In this document: in pieces, positions 24,588 through 31,961 of the stretch
Layout: each line of letters starts with the position of its first letter
Numbering within the stretch: position 1 is the first letter of the stretch
Source: a virus
Reading direction: 5' to 3' (one strand)
Virus record (IMG/VR): IMGVR_UViG_3300032116_000161
Span: 1-64,000 of that record
Length of the DNA: 64,000 nucleotides
Translations under genes and position numbers: made by a program
Notes under the pieces: model-generated
What the model was told of the DNA's origin: nothing
The model's database searches: none
What the model saw: the letters and a program-made list of their open reading frames with translations, nothing else

Positions 24588-25022
24588 TTATTCAGTAAAT
24601 GATCTCAACATCCAAACAAACTTTCCATGTGCTTCGTTTAAATCATCAAGTAGATTAACAGTTCCTCTTGACTTTTGATTATCTGCTTCTACTGCAGCAG
24701 CATCAAGCATACTAATAATCTTCTTATGATCCTCAAGGAGATCACGAATCATTTCCATTTCGGAAAGATTGGATTTTGCTTCGGAGACACCAGAAACTTC
24801 TAGAACTCTTGACAATGAACTAATGGGTTTAATTGACAAGAATCTCATGTGCTCTGATACACGATCAACCTCTTCTTGTATTTCCTGGTATTGCTCACCA
24901 AACAAATCATGGATCTGTTTAAAATCAGGTCCAACAATGTGCCAGTGATAAACCCAAGTTTTTTGGAACAGCAAGAAAAGAGATGCTTGTGTATCAGAAA
25001 GTAGTTTATATAGAGTTTCCAT
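24588..25022 (-). CDS. Dps-like ferritin family protein
   Basis: 144 residues from the ATG at 25022; a longer frame would run through the tRNA-Val gene and is rejected. VYHWHIVGPDFKQIHDLFGEQYQEIQ and DRVSEHMRFL match the inter-subunit ferroxidase site of Dps. Dps forms dodecamers that oxidise iron and shield DNA from peroxide. It fits with peroxiredoxin as part of an oxidative-defence set. Confidence 0.9.
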   Translation of the reverse strand: METLYKLLSDTQASLFLLFQKTWVYHWHIVGPDFKQIHDLFGEQYQEIQEEVDRVSEHMRFLSIKPISSLSRVLEVSGVSEAKSNLSEMEMIRDLLEDHKKIISMLDAAAVEADNQKSRGTVNLLDDLNEAHGKFVWMLRSFTE

Positions 25023-25047
25023 TATACTCTTTTTTGAGTATTTATAA

Positions 25048-25119
25048 TGGGCGATACTGGAATCGAACCAGTGACTTACCACTTGTAAGGAGGCCACTCT
25101 ACCGCTGAGTTAATCGCCC
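25048..25119 (-). tRNA. tRNA-Val (anticodon UAC)
   Basis: Acceptor GGGCGAT/ATCGCCC, D stem ACTC/GAGT, anticodon loop CTTACAA, T stem ACTGG/CCAGT. The anticodon stem has a T-T mismatch at one position. The 5' end overlaps the stop of the gene upstream. Confidence 0.9.
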
Positions 25120-25286
25120 TTATGTACACATTGTAGCATATACTCTACGGTTTTGGCAACATCTTCCATTGCTAACCGCAGGTCTTCTCTTTGTCCAGAT
25201 TCTTGCCTACAAACAGGGCGTCGGTCATCAACAAGAGTCCAACGCCACTGGTTCATATCAGCACAATACCAGAGATTAATTTTCAT
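25110..25286 (-). CDS. Conserved-type small cyanophage protein
   Basis: 58 residues beginning MKINLWYCADMNQWRWTL, a pattern common in cyanophages, with a basic tail. Its last codons and stop lie in the first ten bases of tRNA-Val, so the transcript may be processed at its stop codon. It overlaps the gene upstream by 11 bp. Confidence 0.7.
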   Translation of the reverse strand: MKINLWYCADMNQWRWTLVDDRRPVCRQESGQREDLRLAMEDVAKTVEYMLQCVHKGD

Positions 25287-25479
25287 TCTTGTAATATTCC
25301 AGTTTGATCCAGTTTAAAAGAGCATAAGTTTCTGGTAGTTCTGACTTATGATCTTGGTAGTCAGTATCAGTTAACATATTCTCTTTTTCATAAAACTCAA
25401 TTTCACTAGAAAGATAATCAATATAATGATTAATAGCAGTGATCGCAAGTTGCCTATCCCGTTGCGAAATAAGAGACAT
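25276..25479 (-). CDS. Hypothetical cyanophage protein
   Basis: 67 residues, helical and acidic, with an early segment ITAINHYIDYLSSEIEFYEKE. No function. Confidence 0.7.
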   Translation of the reverse strand: MSLISQRDRQLAITAINHYIDYLSSEIEFYEKENMLTDTDYQDHKSELPETYALLNWIKLEYYKNEN

Positions 25480-25500
25480 AAAACTCCTAACTCGTTAATG

Positions 25501-25530
25501 ATACTACAATAAAAAAGGGGGTTTTGTCAA
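25501..25530 (-). promoter_or_regulatory. Sigma70-like promoter overlapping a terminator
   Basis: The minus strand has TTGACA (25525-25530) in a terminator loop, 18 bp, then TAGTAT (25501-25506), 22 nt upstream of the gene at 25479. Confidence 0.6.
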
Positions 25531-25535
25531 CCCCC
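25511..25535 (-). terminator. Intrinsic terminator of the small barrel gene
   Basis: GGGGG/CCCCC stem with a nine-base loop and six T on the minus strand, 26 nt after the barrel stop. Confidence 0.85.
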
Positions 25536-25560
25536 ATTGTTATATTATGTAGTTAAGTTA

Positions 25561-25935
25561 TCAGAAGGAATAACGGACCTTCAGTTCACCACCGAGAGCG
25601 AACACTTCACTATCAAAACCATACTCACCAGCAACTTTTGCTTTGCCAGTCAGGTTTCCAGCGATGGGGAAGTTCACACCAACTTCACCAACACCAACAG
25701 CTTCGTTGGTGCCACCATTGTTCCACTCATAACCAGGACCGATTTCACCGAATACGGTTACACCACCAGTCTTCTGCTCATAACCAGCACGAAGTTCGGT
25801 TTGAGCACCGGTGAAATCACCACCATCGCTGATAGTACCAGCAGCAGTGGTCTTGCTTTCAACATAAGGGCCAGCGAACGCAGCGGTGGCAAGGAAAGGA
25901 GCAGCAGCAACAGCTGCGATTGCGGATTTAAACAT
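25561..25935 (-). CDS. Small outer-membrane beta-barrel-like protein
   Basis: 124 residues from the ATG at 25935 (GAGGT ahead of it). The N-terminus is a clear signal peptide ending AAFAGP. The rest alternates polar and hydrophobic residues, with many Gly, and ends KVRYSF. A C-terminal Phe after alternating residues is the signature that the Bam machinery recognises. Likely an eight-strand barrel or similar surface protein placed in the host outer membrane. A sigma70-like promoter and two leader hairpins precede it. Confidence 0.75.
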   Translation of the reverse strand: MFKSAIAAVAAAPFLATAAFAGPYVESKTTAAGTISDGGDFTGAQTELRAGYEQKTGGVTVFGEIGPGYEWNNGGTNEAVGVGEVGVNFPIAGNLTGKAKVAGEYGFDSEVFALGGELKVRYSF

Positions 25936-26000
25936 AATAGTACCTCTATATTTTCTCGCAGAGTTATACCTGCGGATGTAAGGAGAACCGACATTCTCCG
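25936..26000 (-). other. Leader hairpins before the barrel gene
   Basis: Two hairpins in the 5' leader: GGAGAA/TTCTCC (six-base loop) at the far end and CGCAG/CTGCG nearer the start. Both lie between the promoter at 26053-26082 and the ribosome site. Role unknown. Confidence 0.45.
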
Positions 26001-26052
26001 TTTGATTCAGTGACTCAACGAGTATTTGAGGTCTTATCACCTGAATGTATGT

Positions 26053-26082
26053 ATTTTAACATTCTCTTTAGATTTTTGTCAA
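26053..26082 (-). promoter_or_regulatory. Sigma70-like promoter of the small barrel gene
   Basis: The minus strand has a perfect TTGACA (26077-26082), 18 bp, then TAAAAT (26053-26058), about 118 nt upstream of the ATG. Confidence 0.7.
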
Positions 26083-26106
26083 GGGGGTGGAAAACCGAAC
26101 TTTATA

Positions 26107-26178
26107 AGCGAAAGACGAGATTCGAACTCGCAACAACCTGCTTGGAAGGCAGGGACTCTACCGTTGAGTTACTTTCGC
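26107..26178 (-). tRNA. tRNA-Gly (anticodon UCC)
   Basis: 72 nt: acceptor GCGAAAG/CTTTCGC, D stem ACTC/GAGT, anticodon stem CCTGC/GCAGG with loop CTTCCAA, T arm GAG TTCGAAT CTC. No encoded CCA. Confidence 0.95.
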
Positions 26179-26251
26179 AGGCGGTGGGAGATTTCTCTCC
26201 CAAACACTACCCACACGGAAGGGATTATAAGACGGAGTTTTATTTCCGTCA

Positions 26252-26323
26252 AGCCCCCGACTGGATTTGAACCAGCGACCAATGGTTTACAAAACCATTG
26301 CTCTACCACTGAGCTACAAGGGC
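26252..26323 (-). tRNA. tRNA-Thr (anticodon UGU)
   Basis: 72 nt: acceptor GCCCTTG with CGGGGGC (two G-U pairs), D stem GCTC/GAGC, anticodon stem ATGGT/ACCAT with loop TTTGTAA, T arm CTGG TTCAAAT CCAG. Confidence 0.93.
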
Positions 26324-26324
26324 G

Positions 26325-26399
26325 TGGCTCCGAGTGTCAGAATCGAACTGACCTATAACAAATTAACAGTTTGCTCCCGCACCTTGCGGGCTACTCGGA
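26325..26399 (-). tRNA. tRNA-Asn (anticodon GUU), CCA encoded
   Basis: Acceptor TCCGAGT/ACTCGGA, anticodon loop CTGTTAA, T arm GTCAG TTCGATT CTGAC. The discriminator G is followed by an encoded CCA, unlike its neighbours. Only one base separates it from tRNA-Thr. Confidence 0.93.
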
Positions 26400-26422
26400 A
26401 TAAGGAAACATAAAGTTTCCAA

Positions 26423-26494
26423 CAGGCTCACTAGGAATCGAACCTAGAACAAGTGCTTAGAAGGCACGGGTTATATCCATTTAACTATGAGCCC
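26423..26494 (-). tRNA. tRNA-Arg (anticodon UCU)
   Basis: 72 nt: acceptor GGGCTCA with TGAGCCT (one G-U pair), anticodon stem GTGC/GCAC with loop CTTCTAA, T arm CTAGG TTCGATT CCTAG. Confidence 0.94.
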
Positions 26495-26514
26495 CTGTTG
26501 ACCTTCTTATTATA

Positions 26515-26919
26515 CTACTCCTTTGGGCAGTCGTCAACCCATACGGCACAGATTCTCATTTCTCCACCAAGCAGTCTCTGTGCCTCACTGCCGTCTGGTG
26601 GTTTCTCAACATACTTTTGTTTGTATTTTCTATCATAATCGGAAATAATCCGATCATACTCGGGTGTGACCTCATCAATTGCTCTGGTTACATCTCTAAT
26701 GACTCTTCTTTCAGTCTTCTCTGGGTCTTGGATAATGAGTTCGTTGAGAATACCAAGTGGGAAATATTTTCTTTGTAACTCATCCAACATATCCCAGAGT
26801 TTTGTTTCACTGATTCCAGTAAATGTTGAAAGTGCTGCGATAAGAAGTGAAACGATAATACTGACTTTTATTATCTCTCGTTTATCTGGTTTTTTCTTAC
26901 CAAACTGAAAGTTAATCAT
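26515..26919 (-). CDS. Membrane-anchored protein, unknown
   Basis: 134 residues with one helix near the N-terminus (about 16-36, IIKVSIIVSLLIAALS) and a long charged soluble part. Two Cys stand near the C-terminal end (RICAVWVDDCPKE). It lies behind a late box and a leader hairpin that sits directly on the start codon. Confidence 0.65.
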   Translation of the reverse strand: MINFQFGKKKPDKREIIKVSIIVSLLIAALSTFTGISETKLWDMLDELQRKYFPLGILNELIIQDPEKTERRVIRDVTRAIDEVTPEYDRIISDYDRKYKQKYVEKPPDGSEAQRLLGGEMRICAVWVDDCPKE

Positions 26920-26921
26920 AA

Positions 26922-26944
26922 GGGAGAGTAAGCAGCACTCTCCC
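26922..26944 (-). other. Hairpin at the 5' end of the late transcript, next to the ATG
   Basis: GGGAGAGT/ACTCTCCC, an 8-bp stem with a 7-base loop, begins immediately downstream of the late box and ends 2 nt before the start codon. No T-run follows, so termination is less likely than a role in mRNA stability or translation. Confidence 0.55.
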
Positions 26945-26952
26945 TATTTATT
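26945..26952 (-). promoter_or_regulatory. T4-type late promoter box
   Basis: The minus strand reads AATAAATA, 26 nt before the start of the membrane-anchored gene at 26919. Confidence 0.5.
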
Positions 26953-26960
26953 CTATTGTA

Positions 26961-27602
26961 TCAAACCTCTACCTTGATCAGTCGGTTGGCATAATCATGA
27001 GCATACGAAGTGCGAGCACCATGATGCCCCCAACCAATCCAACTATACGCATAGTCCATGTAACGATTGATAGACTTACCAGGAGTTTTCATCCTGTCTT
27101 CAATTCGTTGCCATTGAACTTCAGTCGTCAGATAACGAAGTTGCGTGTGTAAGTCTGATGGTTTCCCACCATACTTATTAGCAAAAGCACCCAATCCATA
27201 ATAACGGTTGGCAGATGTCCATTGAATCAGTCCGTAACCGCCGCCGCAGTTACTCCAACTGGTTCTACTACCACCTTCACAAATGTTAGGAACAAAAGTT
27301 GATTCCTGTCTAATATTGCCCATGATGGTAGCAAGGGCGTTTCTGTCTTTAATACCACGATCCTGGAAGTATGCCAGGGTAGCATTCTCTTGTTCATTAC
27401 ACCCTTTACAAATTAACCTTGTCTCTTTAGGTTTTTCGGGAGCAACCTCTTTGGTCGCTGTCTTCTCATCTACAAGATTCAATTGTTCTGTTGTAAAAGG
27501 CGGGGGAGGTCCCTGCATCTTGTAGTTGACGAATGGCAGTGTTGCCGCATTGGTTGTAACCGTTGCCAGGAGAGGCAGGGCTACTGTAAAGAAATTTTGC
27601 AT
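26961..27602 (-). CDS. Exported phage tail-lysozyme-like hydrolase
   Basis: 213 residues from the ATG at 27602 (GGAG at 5 bp). The start is a hydrophobic export signal (FFTVALPLLATVTTNA). A linker rich in Pro and Lys with a CxGC pair follows. The last 130 residues match the Phage_lysozyme2 fold: IMGNIRQESTFVPN has the catalytic Glu, and GGGYGLIQWTSANRY is the matching active-site block. It likely cuts host peptidoglycan at entry or lysis. The signal peptide is unusual for a tail enzyme. Confidence 0.85.
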   Translation of the reverse strand: MQNFFTVALPLLATVTTNAATLPFVNYKMQGPPPPFTTEQLNLVDEKTATKEVAPEKPKETRLICKGCNEQENATLAYFQDRGIKDRNALATIMGNIRQESTFVPNICEGGSRTSWSNCGGGYGLIQWTSANRYYGLGAFANKYGGKPSDLHTQLRYLTTEVQWQRIEDRMKTPGKSINRYMDYAYSWIGWGHHGARTSYAHDYANRLIKVEV

Positions 27603-27704
27603 TAACTCCGATTGAACTCTACATCCGAATAGAAGGGGGGTATACCACAACCATCTCTGGGGGCACCTTCCTCGGCTCTAAATGTCACTTCAATGACTCA
27701 TAAT

Positions 27705-27727
27705 AAAAAACCCAACTTTTGGTTGGG
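27705..27727 (-). terminator. Minus-strand terminator in an intergenic gap
   Basis: CCCAAC/GTTGGG stem with a small loop and six T on the minus strand. No minus gene ends just before it; the three plus-strand genes lie to its right. It may stop antisense or readthrough transcription coming from 29085 or further. Confidence 0.75.
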
Positions 27728-27788
27728 TCTAAACATAATAAGTTACTATTTAGATTTTGTCAAGGATTCAATTTTAAAAGTGGTCTCG

Positions 27789-27795
27789 CTAAATA
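27789..27795 (+). promoter_or_regulatory. T4-type late box on the plus strand
   Basis: CTAAATA on the plus strand, 25 nt before the first of three plus-strand genes. Confidence 0.5.
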
Positions 27796-27819
27796 CTTTT
27801 AGTGTTTATCACAATTCAA

Positions 27820-28314
27820 ATGAAAAGACTATTTCTAGCCTTTTCGTTATTCCTAACAAGTCCAGTCTTTGCAGGGGAAATCACCCATAAGATTGTTGAT
27901 TCGGTACAACTGACTGTTGACGGTGCTGCTTCTGCCGCCACCAGAATCGGTTCTTCATATGCCGTAACTGGAAGCAACATTTCCGCCACAACTTTCGGTG
28001 GTCTTACTGCCCCCGCAAGTGCCACTGCTGCTGCGACTCAAATTCAAGGTGCTTATGATGTAAACACCGCTGGTCAAGCATTCAGTTTCTCTGAATCCTT
28101 TACTGTTGGTGATGCTGTTTCAAGTGGCACAACTGTAACATCTGGTGTTGTTGGTTCTCTTCCTGCTTTTGGAAATGTAACAACTTCCTCTGGTGGTGTT
28201 GCTGGTTCCCTTGCTGGTTCTCTTTCTGGCACTGGTGTTCCTACAGTCACTGCTGGTGGTGCTGGGACTCAAGCAGTTGGTCAAAGATCTATCGAGTTAA
28301 GCGTATTTAAATGA
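27820..28314 (+). CDS. Exported Gly/Ala/Ser/Thr-rich protein, unknown
   Basis: 164 residues from the ATG at 27820, with a signal peptide (KRLFLAFSLFLTSPVFAG). The mature part is rich in small residues, with no Cys. It is the first of three plus-strand genes for exported proteins. Possibly a phage-encoded envelope or virion-associated protein. Not recognised. Confidence 0.7.
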   Translation: MKRLFLAFSLFLTSPVFAGEITHKIVDSVQLTVDGAASAATRIGSSYAVTGSNISATTFGGLTAPASATAAATQIQGAYDVNTAGQAFSFSESFTVGDAVSSGTTVTSGVVGSLPAFGNVTTSSGGVAGSLAGSLSGTGVPTVTAGGAGTQAVGQRSIELSVFK

Positions 28315-28673
28315 GACTTATAACTCCCGTTTTGCTAGTAGCGGCGGGACTTATATCTCCCGCTCTAGCAGTGCCCGTTACGCCTAACTTTACCAGCGGC
28401 ACAATGACTTCACACACGGAGTCCACAACAACTGTAAATGAAACTATTCGCCAAATTGACTATCAAACAGGATGGAGTTACACAGTTACAGGGACAAACA
28501 TCAATATTCCCGCAACACCACAAGTAGGAACACCTTATACCATTTATCAGAATGGTGCTCCATTCCAGTTCTCGGAAACTTATTCGGGTCCAGGAATGAT
28601 AAAAGACACAACTGTGATTCGCAGTACATCCATAATGTCTGTTACCGACACAACCTCCGTGTTTACCCAGTAA
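28311..28673 (+). CDS. Exported protein, unknown
   Basis: 120 residues with a signal peptide (LITPVLLVAAGLISPALA) and a Thr-rich, beta-type mature part. It overlaps the previous stop as ATGA. Similar in style to the first gene. Confidence 0.7.
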   Translation: MRLITPVLLVAAGLISPALAVPVTPNFTSGTMTSHTESTTTVNETIRQIDYQTGWSYTVTGTNINIPATPQVGTPYTIYQNGAPFQFSETYSGPGMIKDTTVIRSTSIMSVTDTTSVFTQ

Positions 28674-28687
28674 GGTGTCTTCACACA

Positions 28688-29398
28688 ATAGCATCCGTCC
28701 TTGCTATCACTGTCTCTGCGACCCCTGTATATGCGGAAGGGGATACTCCAATCACTGCGGTTGCCAACCCACAGGCAACCTCAACAGGAAGCGTAACAAA
28801 CCAGGCAGTTCAGGTTTTACAAGGTCCATACGTTACCAACTCATACGGTGGTGGCGTAAGTTGTCAAGGACCAACCTTTAACCTAACACCATTCCTTACA
28901 ACTACCAACAGTGGTCAGAAACCATTTGAAGATTATGCCAACATTGATAATGACCCCACAACCCCATTAGAAAGAACTGGACAGAAAGACAACTGGGCAA
29001 AGAACTTTGGCATCTCTGGCACCATCTCTATTCCTTTAGATGGTGGTCTACAAGCACGCTGTAAGGAAGCAGCAGAGACTTGGACTAATCGCCAGAAGGC
29101 GGAGACTGATAAGGCTCGTTTGGACTTTGAGCTCGTCCGCCTCTTAAAATGCGGCGAAGCAATGAAGGCTGGGATACATTTTCATCCCCAGTCTCCTTAT
29201 GCGAAGATATGTGCTGATGTTGTTGTTGTGACCAATGGAGGTATTGTTCCTTCTTCTGCTGCTTTAGTTCCTTCTGGAACGTCTTCAAGACCTTCTTCTT
29301 CAGTTCCAGTTGGGCAGCGAAGTCAACCTGTAACTCATAAGGCGTCAGGTCTCGGTGGAGCCGTTTCTTTGCCTGGACATAAATCTGCTGGACGATAG
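28688..29398 (+). CDS. Exported protein with unclear start codon
   Basis: About 236 residues. The frame has an excellent signal peptide (VLAITVSATPVYAEG) and a mature part with the cyanophage-type blocks GTISIPLDGGLQARCK, LDFELVRLLKCGEAM and SPYAKICADVVV. No ATG, GTG or TTG stands in frame between the end of the previous gene and this signal. The best site is ATA at 28688, 10 nt after AAGGTG. A frameshift from the previous gene or a sequence error are alternatives. The 3' third overlaps an opposite-strand gene by 314 bp. Confidence 0.65.
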   Translation: MASVLAITVSATPVYAEGDTPITAVANPQATSTGSVTNQAVQVLQGPYVTNSYGGGVSCQGPTFNLTPFLTTTNSGQKPFEDYANIDNDPTTPLERTGQKDNWAKNFGISGTISIPLDGGLQARCKEAAETWTNRQKAETDKARLDFELVRLLKCGEAMKAGIHFHPQSPYAKICADVVVVTNGGIVPSSAALVPSGTSSRPSSSVPVGQRSQPVTHKASGLGGAVSLPGHKSAGR

Positions 29399-29876
29399 GT
29401 TTCATTTTACCTACCATCCATTCCACCAAAGACTTGCCAACAAGAGCCGCAGCAACAGAAGCAGTAGCAGTGGTGCCAGCAAGAATAACCTGCTCTTTAG
29501 GTGGGACTGGAACTTCTCCGATGAGGGGTACTTCAATGACAGGTACTCCTAAAGTTGTTGTTGGTGGTGTAACTACCTGTTGATCCTGGGGGGTTTGGAC
29601 TGCTGGGGGCAGTTGAGGGGTAGGGGGTGGTAGTTGCCTAGACTTTTCTTCTTGCGTTTCTTCCTTTTCTTTTTGTGAATTCTGCCCCTCTACTATTTGT
29701 TTCCATTGTTCCGTAGTTGGAACATCAATGGGTTCATAATAAGGAAGTTCAGCAGTAGGAACTTGGACTACTGGTTTCTGTAGAGATCTTATTGATGGTG
29801 TTAAGACAACAGGTGGTTCTAATCTACGGACAACTGGAACTTCAACTTGTTGTATCTGTATCTCTGGGATTTCCAT
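29085..29876 (-). CDS. Pro-rich presumed virion protein with a membrane-like segment
   Basis: 263 residues. The first 120 are rich in Pro, Val and Gln with regularly spaced acidic residues. The block VPLIGEVPVPPKEQVILAG then precedes a hydrophobic, Ala-rich stretch (TTATASVAAALVGKS) and a basic helical C-terminus. This layout is familiar from cyanophage structural proteins. It overlaps the plus-strand gene by 314 bp, tail to tail. Confidence 0.7.
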   Translation of the reverse strand: MEIPEIQIQQVEVPVVRRLEPPVVLTPSIRSLQKPVVQVPTAELPYYEPIDVPTTEQWKQIVEGQNSQKEKEETQEEKSRQLPPPTPQLPPAVQTPQDQQVVTPPTTTLGVPVIEVPLIGEVPVPPKEQVILAGTTATASVAAALVGKSLVEWMVGKMKPIVQQIYVQAKKRLHRDLTPYELQVDFAAQLELKKKVLKTFQKELKQQKKEQYLHWSQQQHQHISSHKETGDENVSQPSLLRRILRGGRAQSPNEPYQSPPSGD

Positions 29877-30072
29877 TTTTCTTTCTCAACTGAAAAGCAG
29901 CATCACCAAGAAAAGAACTTACGGCAAGAACAAGAACTTTAGCATAAGCATCTTTACTTGTGCTTTCCAGTTCTACTTGCCCTTCAGTAACTATGCCCAC
30001 AGATTCCACTGCCGAAATCATTAAGGCACTCCAAACAATTAAAAATAGTCTAACAATGTGAAAGTAAATCAT
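29842..30072 (-). CDS. Small membrane protein
   Basis: 76 residues with a hydrophobic N-terminus (IVRLFLIVWSALMIS) and a second hydrophobic stretch at about 46-58. Overlaps neighbours on both sides by up to 35 bp. Confidence 0.55.
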   Translation of the reverse strand: MIYFHIVRLFLIVWSALMISAVESVGIVTEGQVELESTSKDAYAKVLVLAVSSFLGDAAFQLRKKNGNPRDTDTTS

Positions 30073-30482
30073 TTTTTTCTTTTAGAATCAAGTTCGGCAA
30101 AATTTTTCTTTTTAGTTCCACCATCATATTCCCAAGCATACCCTTCAACAATCATCTGGTCGTTGAGTGATGTTGATTCATTATTGATAAACAAGTGCCC
30201 AATAATTCTTCCATACTTTTCTGTAGAATCTGGGAGTTCAGTTTTAATTAAAATATTTTTAGCACCTTCTACTTTTTTCTTCAACCACTCTTTTGATTCA
30301 AGACCTAACGCTTTCTCTTTGAGATCCGTTGTTCTACTTTCAGGAGTATCAATCCCAGCAAGGCGAATTCTTTTTTCTAAACTTATAGAAAACCCCAAAT
30401 CAATATCAGCATCAATCGTATCCCCATCAACTACCCTTAAAATATTTTTAATCCTGTAAATATATGGGTCTCTATCCGCCAT
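30069..30482 (-). CDS. Thermonuclease (staphylococcal nuclease)-like protein
   Basis: 137 residues. VVDGDTIDADIDLGF, RIRLAGIDTPESR and KYGRIIGHLF are the three SNase signature blocks with their catalytic Asp, Arg and Glu. No export signal is visible, so it may act inside the cell or be packaged. Possible host DNA degradation. Confidence 0.9.
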   Translation of the reverse strand: MADRDPYIYRIKNILRVVDGDTIDADIDLGFSISLEKRIRLAGIDTPESRTTDLKEKALGLESKEWLKKKVEGAKNILIKTELPDSTEKYGRIIGHLFINNESTSLNDQMIVEGYAWEYDGGTKKKNFAELDSKRKK

Positions 30483-30486
30483 TTTT

Positions 30487-31077
30487 TTAGTTTGAAATAC
30501 TCTTACTATATATTCTTCCTAATGTCCATTCTGAACTTGGAGTTTCATCAATATTGAATAATTTTTCAACTTCACCATTATTCCACCACTTTCTTCCAGT
30601 CATATATCTTCTTCTTTTTTCTTTAAATTCTTGAGAACGGGGTATTCCTTTTTGAACTTCTCTTTGTCTTTGTATATGCTCTTTTGATTTTTTCTTCCCA
30701 GACAAAGCATTACTGATATTTTTTTTATGTTCTTTGGAGGCAGTTTTACCATAAAAAGGATGATTTGATCCACTCATTTTTGAACTTTGAATTTCTCTTT
30801 GTTCTTCACTAACAACTCTACCAGAAGTCCCTTCTCCACCATCAGTAAGATTTCTCAAAATACCAGTCCCATTATCTTTTCTACCATAAACAGCAATCAT
30901 ATAAATTTCGTGTTTGATTGCTTCTTGTTCTGTTAAATTTCTTTTTAGATATATTATTCTATCTTTACTTGGTAAAGGCACAATTCTCTTTTTAACATAC
31001 AATCTAAACCCCTTACCTTTACCGATGTAATAAGGTGTTCCGTCTTCCCGCAAGTATGCGTAAGTGTAATATTCCAT
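30487..31077 (-). mobile_element. GIY-YIG homing endonuclease with NUMOD3 repeats
   Basis: 196 residues. The N-terminal YTYAYLREDGTPYYIGKG is the GIY-YIG core with the catalytic Arg/Glu region after it. SGSNHPFYGKTASKEHKKNI and the next repeat are NUMOD3 DNA-binding units. It is free-standing, with its own late box and terminator-like hairpin before it, as in T4 Seg genes. Such genes spread by cutting cognate DNA. Confidence 0.9.
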
Positions 31078-31099
31078 CTGCTTTGTTTGTGGTTATAGT

Positions 31100-31107
31100 T
31101 ATTTATA
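31100..31107 (-). promoter_or_regulatory. T4-type late promoter box (perfect)
   Basis: The minus strand reads TATAAATA, 23 nt before the homing endonuclease start. Confidence 0.7.
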
Positions 31108-31132
31108 CAAGAAAAGGAGCATTTCTGCTCCC
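31107..31132 (-). terminator. Terminator-like hairpin directly before a late box
   Basis: GGGAGC/GCTCC stem with TTTTCTT tail on the minus strand; the late box TATAAATA follows the tail. Confidence 0.7.
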
Positions 31133-31173
31133 AATCTTTTGCTTGAATAACCACAAACAAGCACTAATATTTA

Positions 31174-31617
31174 TCAACCAAGAATACTTTGTCTCCACTC
31201 TTCACTCATATTCACCATAATTGCTTCTGCTGCTTCTGGTGTTTCAGCATATCCTTCATCAAGTAAGTGTGAAAGGATAATATCGTAAATATCTACTTGT
31301 TCTTTTTTTAGTTTTGATTTTGCCTTTGCTGCTTTTTTGCTATGAGAATCAGCAACTCTTATCATTTTATTACTTCTTTCTTTATTCCTTTCTGCCTTTT
31401 CGTGCTCTGCTCTTGCCCTGTCGTAAGTTAATGTGCTATGTGGGTCATCTGCCTGTCTTTCTCTTTCTGCTCTTGTATCTGCTTCTCTTTCTACTCTGTC
31501 GGAAACCTTCCACATCATTTTTCCAACAGGAAGTTTTTTATAAGACATTTCATTTAAATCATTACTAACAACTTCCATATATGCTTCTTGAAGACTACGA
31601 AAATCTTGTGCGTCCAT
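31174..31617 (-). CDS. Presumed virion protein with shared C-terminal module
   Basis: 147 residues. It opens DAQDFRSLQEAYMEV and is then basic and coiled-coil-like. The last 45 residues (VDIYDIILSHLLDEGYAE, EAIMVNMSEEWRQSIL) recur in the 377-residue gene at 36979. The module looks like an assembly or anchoring domain. Function unknown. Confidence 0.7.
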   Translation of the reverse strand: MDAQDFRSLQEAYMEVVSNDLNEMSYKKLPVGKMMWKVSDRVEREADTRAERERQADDPHSTLTYDRARAEHEKAERNKERSNKMIRVADSHSKKAAKAKSKLKKEQVDIYDIILSHLLDEGYAETPEAAEAIMVNMSEEWRQSILG

Positions 31618-31636
31618 CTTACGAATACTTTTTAGT

Positions 31637-31644
31637 TATTTATC
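31637..31644 (-). promoter_or_regulatory. T4-type late promoter box
   Basis: The minus strand reads GATAAATA, 20 nt before the gene at 31617, inside the end of the previous gene. Confidence 0.55.
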
Positions 31645-31855
31645 AGAAAGGAAGTTTAAACTCTTTCGTATTTAGTTTAGGCAGTGGAAGTTTCTCAAAT
31701 GCTTTGGTGACTTGCTTTTCTACAACAGCACCAACAAACTCTTCTGGGTTATCTAAAATCTTCTGTGCTTTTTGATAGGTGATATATGCTCCTACACCGA
31801 TCGCAGCACTAATGCCTAGACTCGTCAGGGATAGTATCAGGCTCAGGTGTTTCAT
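31643..31855 (-). CDS. Small membrane-anchored protein
   Basis: 70 residues: one N-terminal helix (LILSLTSLGISAAIGVGAYI) then a charged tail with repeated LPLPKL. No known function. Confidence 0.65.
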   Translation of the reverse strand: MKHLSLILSLTSLGISAAIGVGAYITYQKAQKILDNPEEFVGAVVEKQVTKAFEKLPLPKLNTKEFKLPF

Positions 31856-31961
31856 CTCTCATCTCCAAATGAGCTAACCGAAGTATATAGTAAATGATAT
31901 ATCCAGTGAATACGAGTCCACAGGATAGAATGATGAATACTCCCCAGTTAAATTCACTCAT
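31809..31961 (-). CDS. Small membrane protein
   Basis: 50 residues (MSEFNWGVFIILSCG...), one membrane helix at about 5-28 and a Pro/Asp-rich tail. It overlaps the next gene by 47 bp and the previous by 8 bp. Confidence 0.55.
   Translation of the reverse strand: MSEFNWGVFIILSCGLVFTGYIIYYILRLAHLEMRDETPEPDTIPDESRH

Noticed and set aside
25023-25097. N-terminal extension of the Dps-like gene
   Set aside because: It would be read from the tRNA-Val gene, and the Dps fold begins at the ATG at 25022.
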